Of a stretch of DNA of 64,000 bases, positions 13,328-23,731 are shown piece by piece. This DNA comes from Hyaloscypha bicolor E (taxonomy: Eukaryota > Ascomycota > Leotiomycetes > Helotiales > Hyaloscyphaceae): positions 62,001 through 126,000 of the forward strand of contig NW_020194628.1 in NCBI RefSeq assembly GCF_002865645.1, read 5' to 3'. Under the pieces are notes generated by a model. The model worked only from the letters and a program-made list of their open reading frames with translations. It was not told the DNA's origin and did not search any database. A program made the translations under genes and the position numbers. Position 1 is the stretch's first letter; every line of letters starts with the position of its first letter.

Positions 13328-13948
13328 ATGTGAGGCACGTAATAGCAGGGTGATGCACAAGTAGTCAAGGTAAGTAAGCTGCGGAGTGACGCTTGCAAGT
13401 GTAACTGATTCCAAGAATTGATTCCAATAAAAGACTAATCGATGCCCCTCTCCAAAGCTAGGAGCGTCTCCCTATATATTCCCTAGTGCTTAGCCAGGCA
13501 TGCGAAGCCCTTTACTTAATTAGGAAATCCCATGCGATCCATACGATTCCGATCGCAAGCTGTACCCAAAATAGGAAACTAGATCCACGACATCTGACAC
13601 CTGTCCGTGCGCCATCACGTGTGCCCATTACAATAACTATATAATTCACAGCTTTATAGCCCTATTTCTAAGGCTCTAGCCAATTATTTTCCCCGCATCG
13701 TCTAAACTATACCAAATAACTATATGATTCACAGCTTGATTTATAGCTTAATCTGAATTATTCAGGCTCCCATTTGAGTTATTTTTAGTCCTAGATATCT
13801 ATATAATAGGCTCTTAGCTCTTAGCCCTCCCTCCAACTTCCTTACATACACACATACTCTCTCTCTCTCCTTACATACTCCATATACACACCTTACATAT
13901 AATACTTCATACATTCTACTTCATCTACTTTATATATACATATATATA
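13328..13948. other. GC-normal junction and upstream region of the hAT accessory gene
   Basis: Composition jumps at 13328 (TGTGAGGCACG). The stretch to about 13600 has TG..CA-like ends and could be an LTR remnant, but no partner or target duplication was found. Two near-repeats of TAACTATATxATTCACAGCTT lie at about 13630 and 13720. A pyrimidine/CT run (about 13853-13885) and TATATATACATATATATA just precede the ATG at 13949, which looks like a fungal core promoter for the accessory frame. Confidence 0.4.
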
Positions 13949-14508
13949 ATGGCAGCCCAAGCTCAATAAGATCTCGTTATCTGAACTTGTATAGACCCCT
14001 CTAATAATACTAAGGCTCAGTACTTCCTTCGTGTGGGAGGAAATAAGCTCTAGCCCTCAGTTATTAATAGTAGCCCTTAGCAGAAGCGTACCTTTAATAT
14101 TAATAATCCAGAACCCTCAGATATTGCGATTAAGGGTCCCTATACTCCTGGTACCTTTAATGCCCTACTTCTTCCTGAGGTTATTAATATAATCTTGACC
14201 CAGTAAGTATAAGTTACTTCTCCTGAGTTTATATAATCTGTACTAAGTAATATAGTAGTAAAGTTAATACCCAGACTCCTTATACTACTTATAATAAGAG
14301 TCAAGGTATATTTGTGAAGTATTTAAGGATTCCTGGTAAAGAATAATATGGGGTATATAATAACTATATTTATTATAGTTATGTAACCTAATATACTATA
14401 TGAGATATTAATAATAATAGAGGAAAAAAAGGTTCTGGAGGAAAGCCTAAATCTCCTAAAATTATACGAAGTAGACGGGTTTTAAAGCCTGGAGCTTATT
14501 CTAGCTAG
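13949..14508 (+). pseudogene. Accessory gene carried by the hAT element, ~168 codons, RIP-inactivated
   Basis: Reading from ATG 13949 gives one frame through exon 1 (13949-14202), an intron 14203-14255 with GTAAGTAT donor, TACTAAG branch site and TAG acceptor, and exon 2 (14256-14508). The spliced length is 507 nt. Seven internal stops (TAA, TGA, TAG) are all explicable as CAA, CAG or TGG changed by C-to-T or G-to-A, and there are no indels. The predicted product has segments DIAIKGPYTPGTFNALLLPE and a basic C-terminus (RGKKGSGGKPKSPKIIRSRR). I do not recognise the family. Its stop faces the transposase stop across about 220 bp, so the two genes converge within one element. Confidence 0.6.
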
Positions 14509-14730
14509 TAAGTTTATAGGTTCTAGATAGGGCTACTTACTCTCTTTATATTATATAATTACCTGGCTTTTATATAATATTTAATAAATTATATTAAGCT
14601 CTTAATATTTACCTTCTTTTAATTTTACTTATAATTGCAATTACTTTTATATAGTACCTAAAAACTAAGAGAAGAGATTCTAATCTGGCCCTAAAGTATT
14701 ATATAAAAAGTATAGAATCTCTCTTTATTC

Positions 14731-16860
14731 TCAGATTTCTTCCTTAGTCTCAAGGAAAGTATTTAGAATTCCGCTTCTCTTCTAATACTTTAAGTACTCT
14801 CGTATCTTAATTATCTCTGCCTCTAATTATACCCTATCCTAGCTTATTATATAACGTCTCCCTGAAAATACTCTCTCTAGCTCATTACTTATTAGTAAAA
14901 TAGAGAGGATATTAATAGCTATAAGAAAGAGCCTTGGCTAGTATTGCCTCTATATATCCTAATACTACTATATAAGGGCTCCCTATTTACCAGGATTATA
15001 TAATTCTAGTAAGTTATAGTTCTTAAACTCGTCTTAATTTATAGGACAAGCTTCTATTCTAAGAAATAAGGTAATATAATTATATATATCTAGTTCTAGT
15101 ATCTTGTAAGACGAGCCTTTATACCAAAAAGCTAGTAGTATAGGTATAGTAATAGGCCTTTCCCGATATTTCTCCCAGAGCTTTTTGACCTTAGCTAAAA
15201 CTAGCTTTAATTATTTCTTTAACTAGTATATCTTAATATATCTTATATAATTATAAGGATTTAAGATTAATATAATAGTATAAACTAGAGATATATTAGT
15301 TCTTATATAATAATTATCTAGAATCTTATATATTGCCTTGATTTAATAAAGGAAGTCTCTTTCCTCTAGATCCTTACTTTTCTAATATTTAGCCTATTAG
15401 AATTAGTATAGTTATATGAGATTATATAAAAGAAAAGAATAACTTATATTTTCTTATTAGAGATATTTAATTAAGATATCTATTATAAAGAGAATAGAAT
15501 TAAGGGAAGTTAAGCCCTTAGCCGCAAGAGTAGCTTATATAAAGAGTATAAGGAAGTTCTTAATTATATAAAGCTTTTTCTAATTTTTAGGAGTTAAGAT
15601 ATCCTCCTTAAGCTTTTCCTTATAGTTTTAATAATACCTTTCTACTACTGGCCTCAAGTTAAATAATATACGAAGTATCTTATACTAGCTATTTTATCTC
15701 ATATAATTATCTATTAGAATTAGCCTTTTTATAAATATATGAAACTCCTCTATTCTTCTAGCTAATTTACGAATATAAACCATAATATTATATACTTGGC
15801 CAAGAAGTCCCATTAGCCTAAACTAGGCCTTTATTACCTCTATTATATTAAAGACTCTAGTATACCGCTCCTGCTTATTATATAAATTAAGATTCTCTAA
15901 GCTAACCTAATTCGTAAATAAGAAGGCTTATATAACTAGATTAATAATATGGCCCAGATAGCGAATATACTAGTAATTTGCCTCCTAGTCCAAGCTTAGC
16001 TTATCCTTTAGCTTCTTTTAAACTAATTAATAAAGGACATTATTTATTAAGATATTATTATATATAATAGCTTTAAGCTTATAAGTAATACCATAATCTT
16101 AAAGAACTAGCTAAAGAATCGAGATTTGAGCTTCTGAGCTATGGCTAGAGACCTGCTTTAAAGCAAGAAGGGCCTTTTATTACTTTCTATTATATATAGT
16201 AAAATAGCTATAGATTATAAGTAAAAGTAATTAATTTGGAGAGGTCCAGATATTTAGAGAAATATAAATAAGTAAGAGTATAGCCTGGACTACTTATTAT
16301 ACGGTATCCTAGTACTCTTTCTAAGCGCCTTTAACGGAGCTAGTAATTCCTGAATACAAAGTTATAATCTTGCCTTTAATAGCTTAATTAAGTACTTGGC
16401 AAAGTATATGGAACTCTAGCTATTTAATAAGAGTATAAGACAGATTCCGTATAATAATAAGAGTAATTAAAGCTTTAAGAATAACCGAGATATTAAGGTG
16501 AGCTTCTAGGATCTTAGTATTAAGCTCCTCTTACTCGCTTGTTCTAGTAGCTTAGTAGTAATATTGCCTTAATTACAAATTAACTATTACTTGATTCTTA
16601 CTAATAGCTATCTTAATAGGGATCTTGTAAAAGCCTTATATATACTTCTTTATATTCTCTAAAAGAGAAGTATAATATAGCTTTCTCGTTTCCTTATTAT
16701 AATAGATATAATAGAAGTGGGCTTGGTTCTCCTTCTCAGTAGGATTACGTATATGCTTCCAGACCGGGGCCCTCAATTTTCGGCTAGAAGGGGCTTCTAG
16801 TTCTAGATCTACAAAAGCAGAAGCTAGAGAGGAAGAGTCTAGCTCATACGAAGAAGACAT
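14731..16860 (-). pseudogene. hAT transposase, 709 codons, inactivated by nonsense mutations
   Basis: From ATG (16858-16860) to TGA (14731-14733) a single frame of 709 codons can be followed; the start, a mid-protein motif and a C-terminal motif were each checked to be in phase. The N-terminus has a BED-finger-like segment in which the CxxC pair reads FYYIYYN, as expected if both TGC/TGT codons became TAC/TAT. In the middle, GHIINLVI and then LGQVYNIMVYIRKLARR match the hAT catalytic-core region. Near the C-terminus, SNELERVFSGRRYIIS is the hAT dimerisation motif. Internal stops are TAG or TAA in place of Trp or Gln codons. The protein would have cut and joined transposon ends; it is now inactive. 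Confidence 0.8.
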
Positions 16861-16949
16861 TTTGAGTGTGTGATCCAAATAGAATGAGAATAAAAGATGT
16901 GAGAATAGAGAGAGTGAAAAATTAGAGGGTGCGGGGTAAGAAGCGGTAT

Positions 16950-17032
16950 AGGAATCGATAAGGAATTAATACGTATTAATACTTACTAATACCTTATTAA
17001 TACCAGTAACTATCAATTCCTTATCGATACCT
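16950..17032. repeat. Inverted repeat at the hAT right end
   Basis: AGGAATCGATAAGGAATT (16950-16967) is matched on the opposite strand by AATTCCTTATCGATACCT (17015-17032), one mismatch. The 47-bp spacer is itself rich in ATTAATAC repeats. It lies between the transposase start and the helicase fragment and probably belongs to the transposon end. Confidence 0.6.
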
Positions 17033-18250
17033 CAGGTATTTTTGCCGAGCCTGTCAGCAGCAGCACGTATGGCGATGTTGTTGACTGCTGCGTTGGTAGA
17101 TGAGGTCACGAGAGCAGTCTTCCCTTGCAAGAACGCAGCTCGAAGAAGACGAATCGTGAATGTCGTCTTTCCTGTGCCTCCAGCACCGACGATTGGCAAG
17201 ATCCCGTTGGGCGCGCTTCTCGCAATCTCCCTGAGATCTTCTCTCTGCCGCTCAGTGCACTTGGATAGCACCTCCGTGTTCTGTTCTTCCGAGAGCGTCT
17301 CGAAGAAATCGTACGGCTTGACTTCCGAGACTTCATGACCGACAATGATTGCACGTTGGCGTGTATAATCGATGAGCTTCTGGACATATGCAGGACCGAT
17401 CTCCATCTCATCTGCCTCCTCTCCAGCAACCATGTTCAAGATCATCTCTGCTTCATCTCCAGCATCGCATGCATCCGCCGGATCAGAGGGAGTCCGATTC
17501 CACTTGGCAGCCCGTGGATGCATACGGCCGAGGGCGTTCAATCTGGCGCGCACAGTCCGGGTCGACTCCTTCAATTGAATATAAATTGGAATGTATGGGC
17601 AGCGCTTTGCCCATGACTTTTCTGCCGGGATTGCTCTCGTATCCGAGATTGCTCCGTCACGGTGGCGCCAGACTCTTATGACGTGAGTGCCGGTATTGCC
17701 TTCCAGCTCGTCGGGGCGAACGATCATGCCGTTCCACGACGCAGGAGGAATGATCGGTTCTTTGGTAATGGGGTGGAGGACTTTAGTTGGCTTCGGTTCA
17801 AAGAAGACCCCGATTTCGTCATCCTCGTCGATGAAGTTTCCAGCATTCTTTCCTAGTCCTGGGATGGTTGGCAATGTGATAGAGACAGTATACTCGTCTG
17901 GGTTATCCTGGTTCAGTTGCACCCATTGAGAATGAACTGGGATGTCCCGCAGCAGTTCTTGATATTTCTGCACGACGAGAGACTCCTGCACAGCAGCGTG
18001 CCCTTTTCAGACACCTTGTAGTGCTGAATGCTCGCCCCGGTTCCCTTGACTGCGAACATGTGGCCCCAATCGCGAAGTGCTGGGCGCCATGTGTCGTCGT
18101 ACGGCACACAGAATGCCCATTCCCCAGCTTTCTCAATTGTGAGCGCGTAGATAAACATCACCTTCTGCGCCGCCGGATCCCAATTGTCGGCTGCTATCGC
18201 GCTCGGAAAGTGAGAACGAGTCGTATGCTTCGATGTGATGGACAGGCAAA
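17032..18250 (-). pseudogene. SF1 (UPF1/DNA2-like) helicase fragment, truncated and frameshifted
   Basis: The main frame (17032-17991) ends with Walker A GAGGTGKTT and a motif Ia-like segment (SSTNAAVNNIAIRA) typical of UPF1/DNA2-type superfamily 1 helicases. It then stops two codons later at the transposon border, so Walker B and all later motifs are missing. Upstream, a second frame (about 18000-18250) encodes a coherent extension (WGHMFAVKGTGASIQHYKV) that joins only with a 1-nt shift near 17995-18005. No ATG starts either part. This is a decayed 5' part of a long helicase gene whose remainder was removed or displaced by the hAT insertion. Whether it was cellular or transposon-borne is unknown. 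Confidence 0.65.
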
Positions 18251-18254
18251 GCAA

Positions 18255-18953
18255 CCTCCCTTCCTACAGACCCTCGAGGCCTCAGGGCAACCTCGTCGGC
18301 GTCTCTCTCCTGCCCGCCAGGAGAAGCTCATCACCACCTAACCTTCAATTCATCGCGATAGATTGAAATTGTCGTGAGGGTCTCAGTGGTGGGAGTAAAT
18401 TCGCGAAGTCGGGTTGATGGAGAAACCTTTACGACATGGCTGCCGAGGAAGTTTTATCACATATTCACTTTCACTTGCGCATCACCTTCGCGTTTTTATA
18501 CGGAGGTAAAGGTGAAATCTTACCTCGAGAGTGCTAAGGAGATCCCGTCTTTTCTCTGCAAGGCTACACGAGCTTTCACGCTCCGACAAGCCTCAGTTGA
18601 CCTGCAGATACGGAAAGAATAGTAGGAAGAACCAGAGAAAGCGCTGCTTCTTTAGGCAATATCGTGGCTGCGGTTGATGGTCGAGATAGGTGGTGTTCGA
18701 AGGTGAAGAAAAATCGAGATTAAACATTTACTTGGAAGTTTCTCACAGAGTTTGGTAGGACGCTTCAAATTCTTCACCTTTTGGTACAGATTTATTCACA
18801 CCGAAACCACTGAAGTAGTACCCTATCAATATCAACTTTGGATTCGGGAGAGTCGAAAGCAATGCAATAAAGAAGTGCACTAATTATCGTGTCTCTCGAA
18901 ATGATTCTGTGGGGTATCAGGACAATAGATTCCTCTTTTCTTGTTCTTCTATC
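18255..18953. other. Intergenic, nothing recognised
   Basis: The composition is normal. Short plus-strand frames (18021-18341, 18374-18622) show no domain and overlap the helicase remnant or its flank. The part nearest 18953 is the 3' flank of the carboxylesterase gene. Confidence 0.5.
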
Positions 18954-20797
18954 TCAATACCACATCGCCTTGTTCCAAAACAAACTTTTGGCATTTGCCA
19001 GATTGTCGTCCTCAAGATAGAACGTGGTATTAAACACCAACTCTGTGCCCGCAGGTGACGTATTATACAGAGGCCAGTCAAGCTTGTCATCAGCCCACAA
19101 AGTGTTGGGATTTCCTGTCAGCACGAAAGACATAAGGTATTTTTGCATCATAATCTGGAAAGGTCAACACAGCACATTGAGGAGGTGTCGCGGAAACCTA
19201 CAGCTATTGTTGCGTTGACTGTGGAACCTCCACCTATCCCACCAGTGGGGCCATTTGAGAGGACCGAGCCAGAACTTGCAGCAGCAGTAGCAGAAGAAGT
19301 GACGGTCGAATTGGTGGTTGAGCTTGTTGTGGTACTTGAAGAGAGAGTGTATGTGCTGTACCCTAATTTCTGTCAATCAAGAGTTCAGAGCACTGAGGAA
19401 GAATGCTCACAATAATAACTCTGGTCTGTCCCGTGAGTAGCCTGATCCAGAGCAACCATTGCATTCCACGTTTGATTGTTGAGAGCTTGAGTCAGCGCCA
19501 GGTTGTGGGCTGTCAAATCAAATGATTGCTTCATATCCGAGAACCGTAGTCCTGGGCTGGAATAATCTGATTCGGGATATAATTCCAAAGCCTGGTTGAT
19601 GACGTCGTCTGTTATTGCGGGAAAGAAGATTCTTAGATAGGTGGTAACGTCTTCTGTGGTATTTACCCCTGACCACGCTGCACTGTTTGCTTCGTGCTGC
19701 TCATGGGTGATCACGAAGGGGCCACTGAAGTTGAATCTCTTTTGATACAATTGGGCTTCGTCTGCAAAGTGTGAGAGGCGTCTTACATCATATCTGGGAA
19801 TGATACTGACAGGTGTCTGCAACAAAATCTCCATCAACGCGAGGCTGGAATTGGTACGTGTAACTGTCGACTTGGTCTGTTGCAGCAGTGTTGAGATCAT
19901 CGAAACTAATTTCTCGCATGCAATCCAATGAGCCGCCATCACAGCCGACAGCAGACGAGACATTTTGCCAGAAAGTCTGTACGTTTTAGCGTTCGCCCCG
20001 CGGAAGATAGGGAGGACATACCTCAGAGTGATGATGTCCAGATCCGGGTACGAATCCTGGAGACATCACATACGCTCGATCGAAAAGCTGTTCAGCACGG
20101 CCGGCAAATCGCTGAGAGCGTCAGCACAGAGCTCTGCAACACGGTTCAAACTTACAGTTAACTGGAACAGCGTTTGAGACCCACCAGCAGAGAATCCAAC
20201 GGCAGTGATCTTCTCCGGGCTCCCACCAAACGCGCTGATGTATTTTTTTGTCCATTCGAAAGCGTGTTGCACATCCCAAAGTGCCACATTCGATGTTCCT
20301 TCCTCATGAAGCAGAGTTGGACCGTTTGCAAGGCCAGTCATGCCAAGTCTGTAGTTGTATGCAACGAAAACGAAGTCTGTTGACAAATCGAATAGACCTT
20401 CCGGTGTGTTTTGCGATTTACTACCTCCGGTGAAACCGCCGCCGTAGGTCCACACCATGACAGGCAAACTTTTGTTTGCACTATTTGCAGGAGCCCAAAT
20501 ATCCATGTAGAGGCAGTCTTCTTCTGAAGCACAATCTACATCGGAAGCGGCCAAGCTGCCATCGTTGACTGCCGTTTCGAAGGGTGGCCATTGGGGTTTG
20601 TCCCACCGGAGAGTTCCTGTGGGAACAGCTGCGAATCTGATATTTTGATATTTGTAGTAACCGACAGTCTGATTTGCAGCTGCGGCAACGATTGTGCTGT
20701 AATCGAGAGTCACCGTTGGGAGAGATGAAGTTGTGGTTGTGGCATTTTGCGCTGAGACAAGGCTGGTGACGAGTGAGAGAACGGCGAGAAGTCTCAT
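18954..20797 (-). CDS. Secreted carboxylesterase type B, 536 aa, six exons
   Basis: Exons (minus): 20797-20156, 20111-20022, 19976-19811, 19761-19411, 19362-19202, 19154-18954; introns are 44-49 nt with GT..AG, and the sum is 1611 nt. Residues 1-16 (MRLLAVLSLVTSLVSA) form a signal peptide. The oxyanion-hole segment TYGGGF and the nucleophile elbow GFSAGGS (Ser about 203) identify an alpha/beta-hydrolase of the carboxylesterase B family. The usual Glu before the nucleophile Ser is Phe here. A Ser/Thr-rich stretch (about exon 5) interrupts the C-terminal part and may be O-glycosylated. It probably hydrolyses esters outside the cell; the substrate is unknown. I could not place the catalytic His with confidence. 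Confidence 0.85.
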
Positions 20798-21463
20798 GGT
20801 GAAGAAGGATTGGCACTGATAGGGATGAACTCAGATGAAACGCAACATGTTTGGGGGTTTGAACATCAAATACTCATGTCGATCAAAATCTTCGGGACAA
20901 TTGCGGGGCATAAGTCTCAGTGATTCAAGGACGACCGGGTTGATCCGGCATCTTCCTTCATTGAAGTTGACGCGAGGTTCATAAAGATCTCCCTGGGAGC
21001 TTACGAGGCTCCCAGAATAGAATGGAGAGTTTTCGATTAAACTTTGAGTCCGGTGGACTTTCTTCTATTTCATGCAGGGGACACGAATCATTCGGGGCGA
21101 AGGGGGATCCCCACCACCCACAATTGTGGGGCCGAGAATTGTCCCCACGAAGGAAGTTGCGTGTCCTGGTAGGCGTAGTGTTAGCCTTTCTCTGTTTAGA
21201 TATATTGGCTACAATCAACGTCAGGTACGGAATGGAGGAATCTATTTCTGAAGTTTGCCCGGAATGAGTCAAAATGAGACACTAGTTGCAAGGAGAACTA
21301 TTTCAAGGCATCTTTTCTGCTTTTTGCTTCACTTCTAAAGGAATGAAAATCTCCAGTTTTGCTCCGTATCCCAGTAAGTTGATGTTTTATTATGCTGGTT
21401 TTTGACCGTATATGACAGAGCTGCAATGGTTAACACTGGGTTTTGCAGTAACATTGAAGTTGC
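20798..21463. other. Intergenic between carboxylesterase and methyltransferase
   Basis: Contains the upstream region of the carboxylesterase and the 3' flank of the methyltransferase. Frames on both strands near 20979-21272 overlap each other and show no domain. No regulatory element could be defended. Confidence 0.45.
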
Positions 21464-22897
21464 TTACATCGTATAGTAGCCATGGATCTTGGTGTCCTTC
21501 ATATCTTTTCTGACTGTCACTAGGAAGGCCTCTGTTTCTTCAGGAGTCCATCCCAGTCCCCGGGTAAAAAGTGCCATGCTCAGGCCTGAGAGACCGCTGG
21601 TGAAGTTCTCGCACAACCACATCCCTGTTTCATTAGTGCGCAATTTGCGGAAGGGACGAGATGACTTGCCCAATTCTTTCAGCTTTGCATCTTTAGGCCA
21701 CTTATTTTGAGGCCACCTAAACATCTCCTCTCTGACGTTGTGAAAGCCCGCATCTTCGAGCTGTGCCTTGTATTCGATAGCGCTGTTGAGAGGGCGGCCC
21801 ATTTTCGCGGCTCCTTCCATAGCGAGTTCTGTCCATTTTCTGACCGCACAACCCTCAGGGAATGATGCGTCATTGTCCTCAATTGGAAGTCTCATATCTT
21901 TGACCTCAATCCAGCCTCCTGGATTGAGGCTCCTGGTTGAGGTAAGTGGGTGTCCCGCGGGGGGGGGGGGGGGGGGGGGGGGGGAGAACTTACTCATAGC
22001 ATTGATGAAAGCACTTCTGCCAGTCCGCAATTGACCCTGTCATCATGCGGAGATGAATAAAGTCGAATTTGTACTTGTAAGTCCACGGTTCTTCAATATC
22101 GTCGATCTCAAAGATGCAATTTGGAGGAAGGCTAATCGTTAGCGGGAATTTCATGATCATCTATTTGTAGACATACAAGCTGGGTTGGATGGGGCTGAGA
22201 TCAATACCATAGACCTGTATTTGGTCAGCACTGCCTGTTGTAGAAGTGTCCTGAACATACCAAAGATTCAGGATGTTCATCAGCTGACGAATTAGCTTTT
22301 ATTCGATCCCGATAGAGGCACCATACCAAAGTCGATGGCCCAGATTCCTGTGCCGGTTCCAAGATCGGCAACGCGGTGAAGCTTTTGATCTTTCGGGATT
22401 GGAGCGAGATATAACTTGCCGCTGAAAGTCAGGCACCACATGTGATGTTGGAGGTCTTCACAGCATTAGTGGGGTTTTATCCGAGGGAACAATCGTACCA
22501 AGCCGGTCATTCTCACTCTTTTTTTGTTAACGAAGCTTCACGGAAGGAGGGGGCAATCTTACCTCATCATTAGGCAGTAAGTATTCTGGCAATTGTTAAT
22601 CAAACGGCAGCTGTGCAACCGAAAGAGAATAACTCACTTCCGTCTTTGTAGGCATGGTATGTTCTCCCATTTTCCTCTCGGTACTTCAAAATGCTGGAGC
22701 CGATTGAAACTGTCGAGTCGATGTCTTCCTGAGATCGGTCAACCCCAAGTCAATAGCAGAGAATGTCCTTTCAAGTACGAACGGTTGAGATTGCAGAATC
22801 ATTGTCATTGATATCGTCGGAAGCCTGGGCACGTCAGTTCAACACTTAAGAAATGAGAGATAGGAAGCCCGACATCGATGGGCAAACCGTCCGCCAT
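21464..22897 (-). CDS. LaeA-like SAM-dependent methyltransferase, 331 aa, ten exons
   Basis: Exons (minus): 22897-22874, 22824-22783, 22728-22638, 22585-22563, 22517-22499, 22455-22327, 22283-22261, 22214-22177, 22131-21994, 21932-21464; total 996 nt. Introns are 43-61 nt. Motifs in order: the N-terminal block SSILKYREENGRTYHAYKDG, then LPNDE and LDLQHHMW; motif I DLGTGTGIWAIDFADEHP; YGIDLSPIQP; then FEIDDIEEPW, FDFIHLRMM and the post-core LNPGGWIEV. This is the Methyltransf_23 / LaeA-type architecture of fungal secondary-metabolism methyltransferases. The substrate is unknown and no biosynthetic cluster is visible around it. The unusually dense intron pattern includes a pure G/C run in intron 9. 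Confidence 0.88.
21959..21984. repeat. 26-nt poly-G run inside intron 9 of the methyltransferase
   Basis: Twenty-six consecutive G on the plus strand (C on the transcript) lie between donor 21993 and acceptor 21933. The run is in the right place to affect splicing or the distance from branch point to acceptor. Its exact length is the part of the window most likely to be misread. Confidence 0.9.
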
Positions 22898-23731
22898 GGT
22901 TTCTATAGTCGGCCTCAAGAGAGAATTTTCAAAATGTTCTCGATATCGTGAAGGTTTTGGAGGGGCTGGGCTGATGCAGATGCGGATTTAAAGCTTCACA
23001 ACTCACGGCCTTGTAATTAGGCTGTGTTAACGTGTTAACACAGCCGAGCGTTTCACGAAACATTCTCATTGATTAAATTTGAACCTTCTTCTCATTTAAC
23101 GAATTGAACCGGTCAGCCTGCAGTACTTCGCGACACCCGTGTGCCTCTCGCGTAGGGTTACTGTACCTCACCAAATCACTTCCTCTAATCCTCGGACGTG
23201 TACCCTAACCGATATCTGCAACTCACTAGATAGAGCCAATTCTCACTGCGGATAGAGACTTTAACCGTTAATAAGAAACCCGATAGTTTGGAATGACCTT
23301 TGATTTGATAACAAGCCCTCTTTCTTTTAGCCGTTAAATTTTGCCGTGAACTTGTTAAAAGGTTATAGACACGATACGTCATAAAGAGATTACACTGGCG
23401 AAAAAAGTTATTTAGTGAGCATGGGGGAGGGCAAAAGGTTCGGATATTAATATTGCTGAAATATAGAGCTTTGCTACCAAATACTTTCCCGATCTTGTTC
23501 GTCAACTGCACCCACTATAACCAACGACAGTGCCTTGGAGCCTTGCCCCTGTTTGGACTGAAAGGGCTCACCAAAATAGGTTTAGCTTCAGGGGTTACAA
23601 TTTCTAACCGAGGCTTGGTTACCTCCCTAGCAGTGTGAACGAAATTCATTCTCGTATTTCAACCGATTTCAAACGCCTGAGACAAGACCCACGATCTAAC
23701 AAGCTCCTTCACGTCATTTATACGAGTGATC
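22898..23731. other. Intergenic with a perfect palindrome
   Basis: The upstream region of the LaeA-like gene and the far flank of the decayed methyltransferase. No gene was recognised; frames at 23185-23511 and 23453-23638 have no domain. The one structured element is the palindrome at 23020-23045. Confidence 0.5.
23020..23045. repeat. Perfect 12-bp palindrome
   Basis: GGCTGTGTTAAC, 2-nt spacer GT, GTTAACACAGCC. It could be fused transposon termini, a protein-binding site or a hairpin. Nothing nearby decides between these. Confidence 0.85.

Larger units (their letters stand above)
13600..17031. mobile_element. hAT-family DNA transposon, RIP-mutated (bounds approximate)
   Basis: The element holds a complete but stop-ridden hAT transposase frame on the minus strand (14731-16860) and a convergent accessory frame on the plus strand (13949-14508). 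The right border must lie close to 17031, where an unrelated helicase frame breaks off. That end contains subterminal inverted repeats (16950-16967 with 17015-17032). The left border and the 8-bp target duplication expected for hAT elements could not be identified. Confidence 0.7.

Noticed and set aside
13328..13597. LTR of a gypsy element (TGTGAGG.. to ..CTGACA)
   Set aside because: The ends and the composition step are suggestive, but no second LTR, primer-binding site or target duplication was found.
13853..13885. CT microsatellite as an independent feature
   Set aside because: Short pyrimidine tract typical of fungal core promoters; noted with the hAT accessory gene instead.
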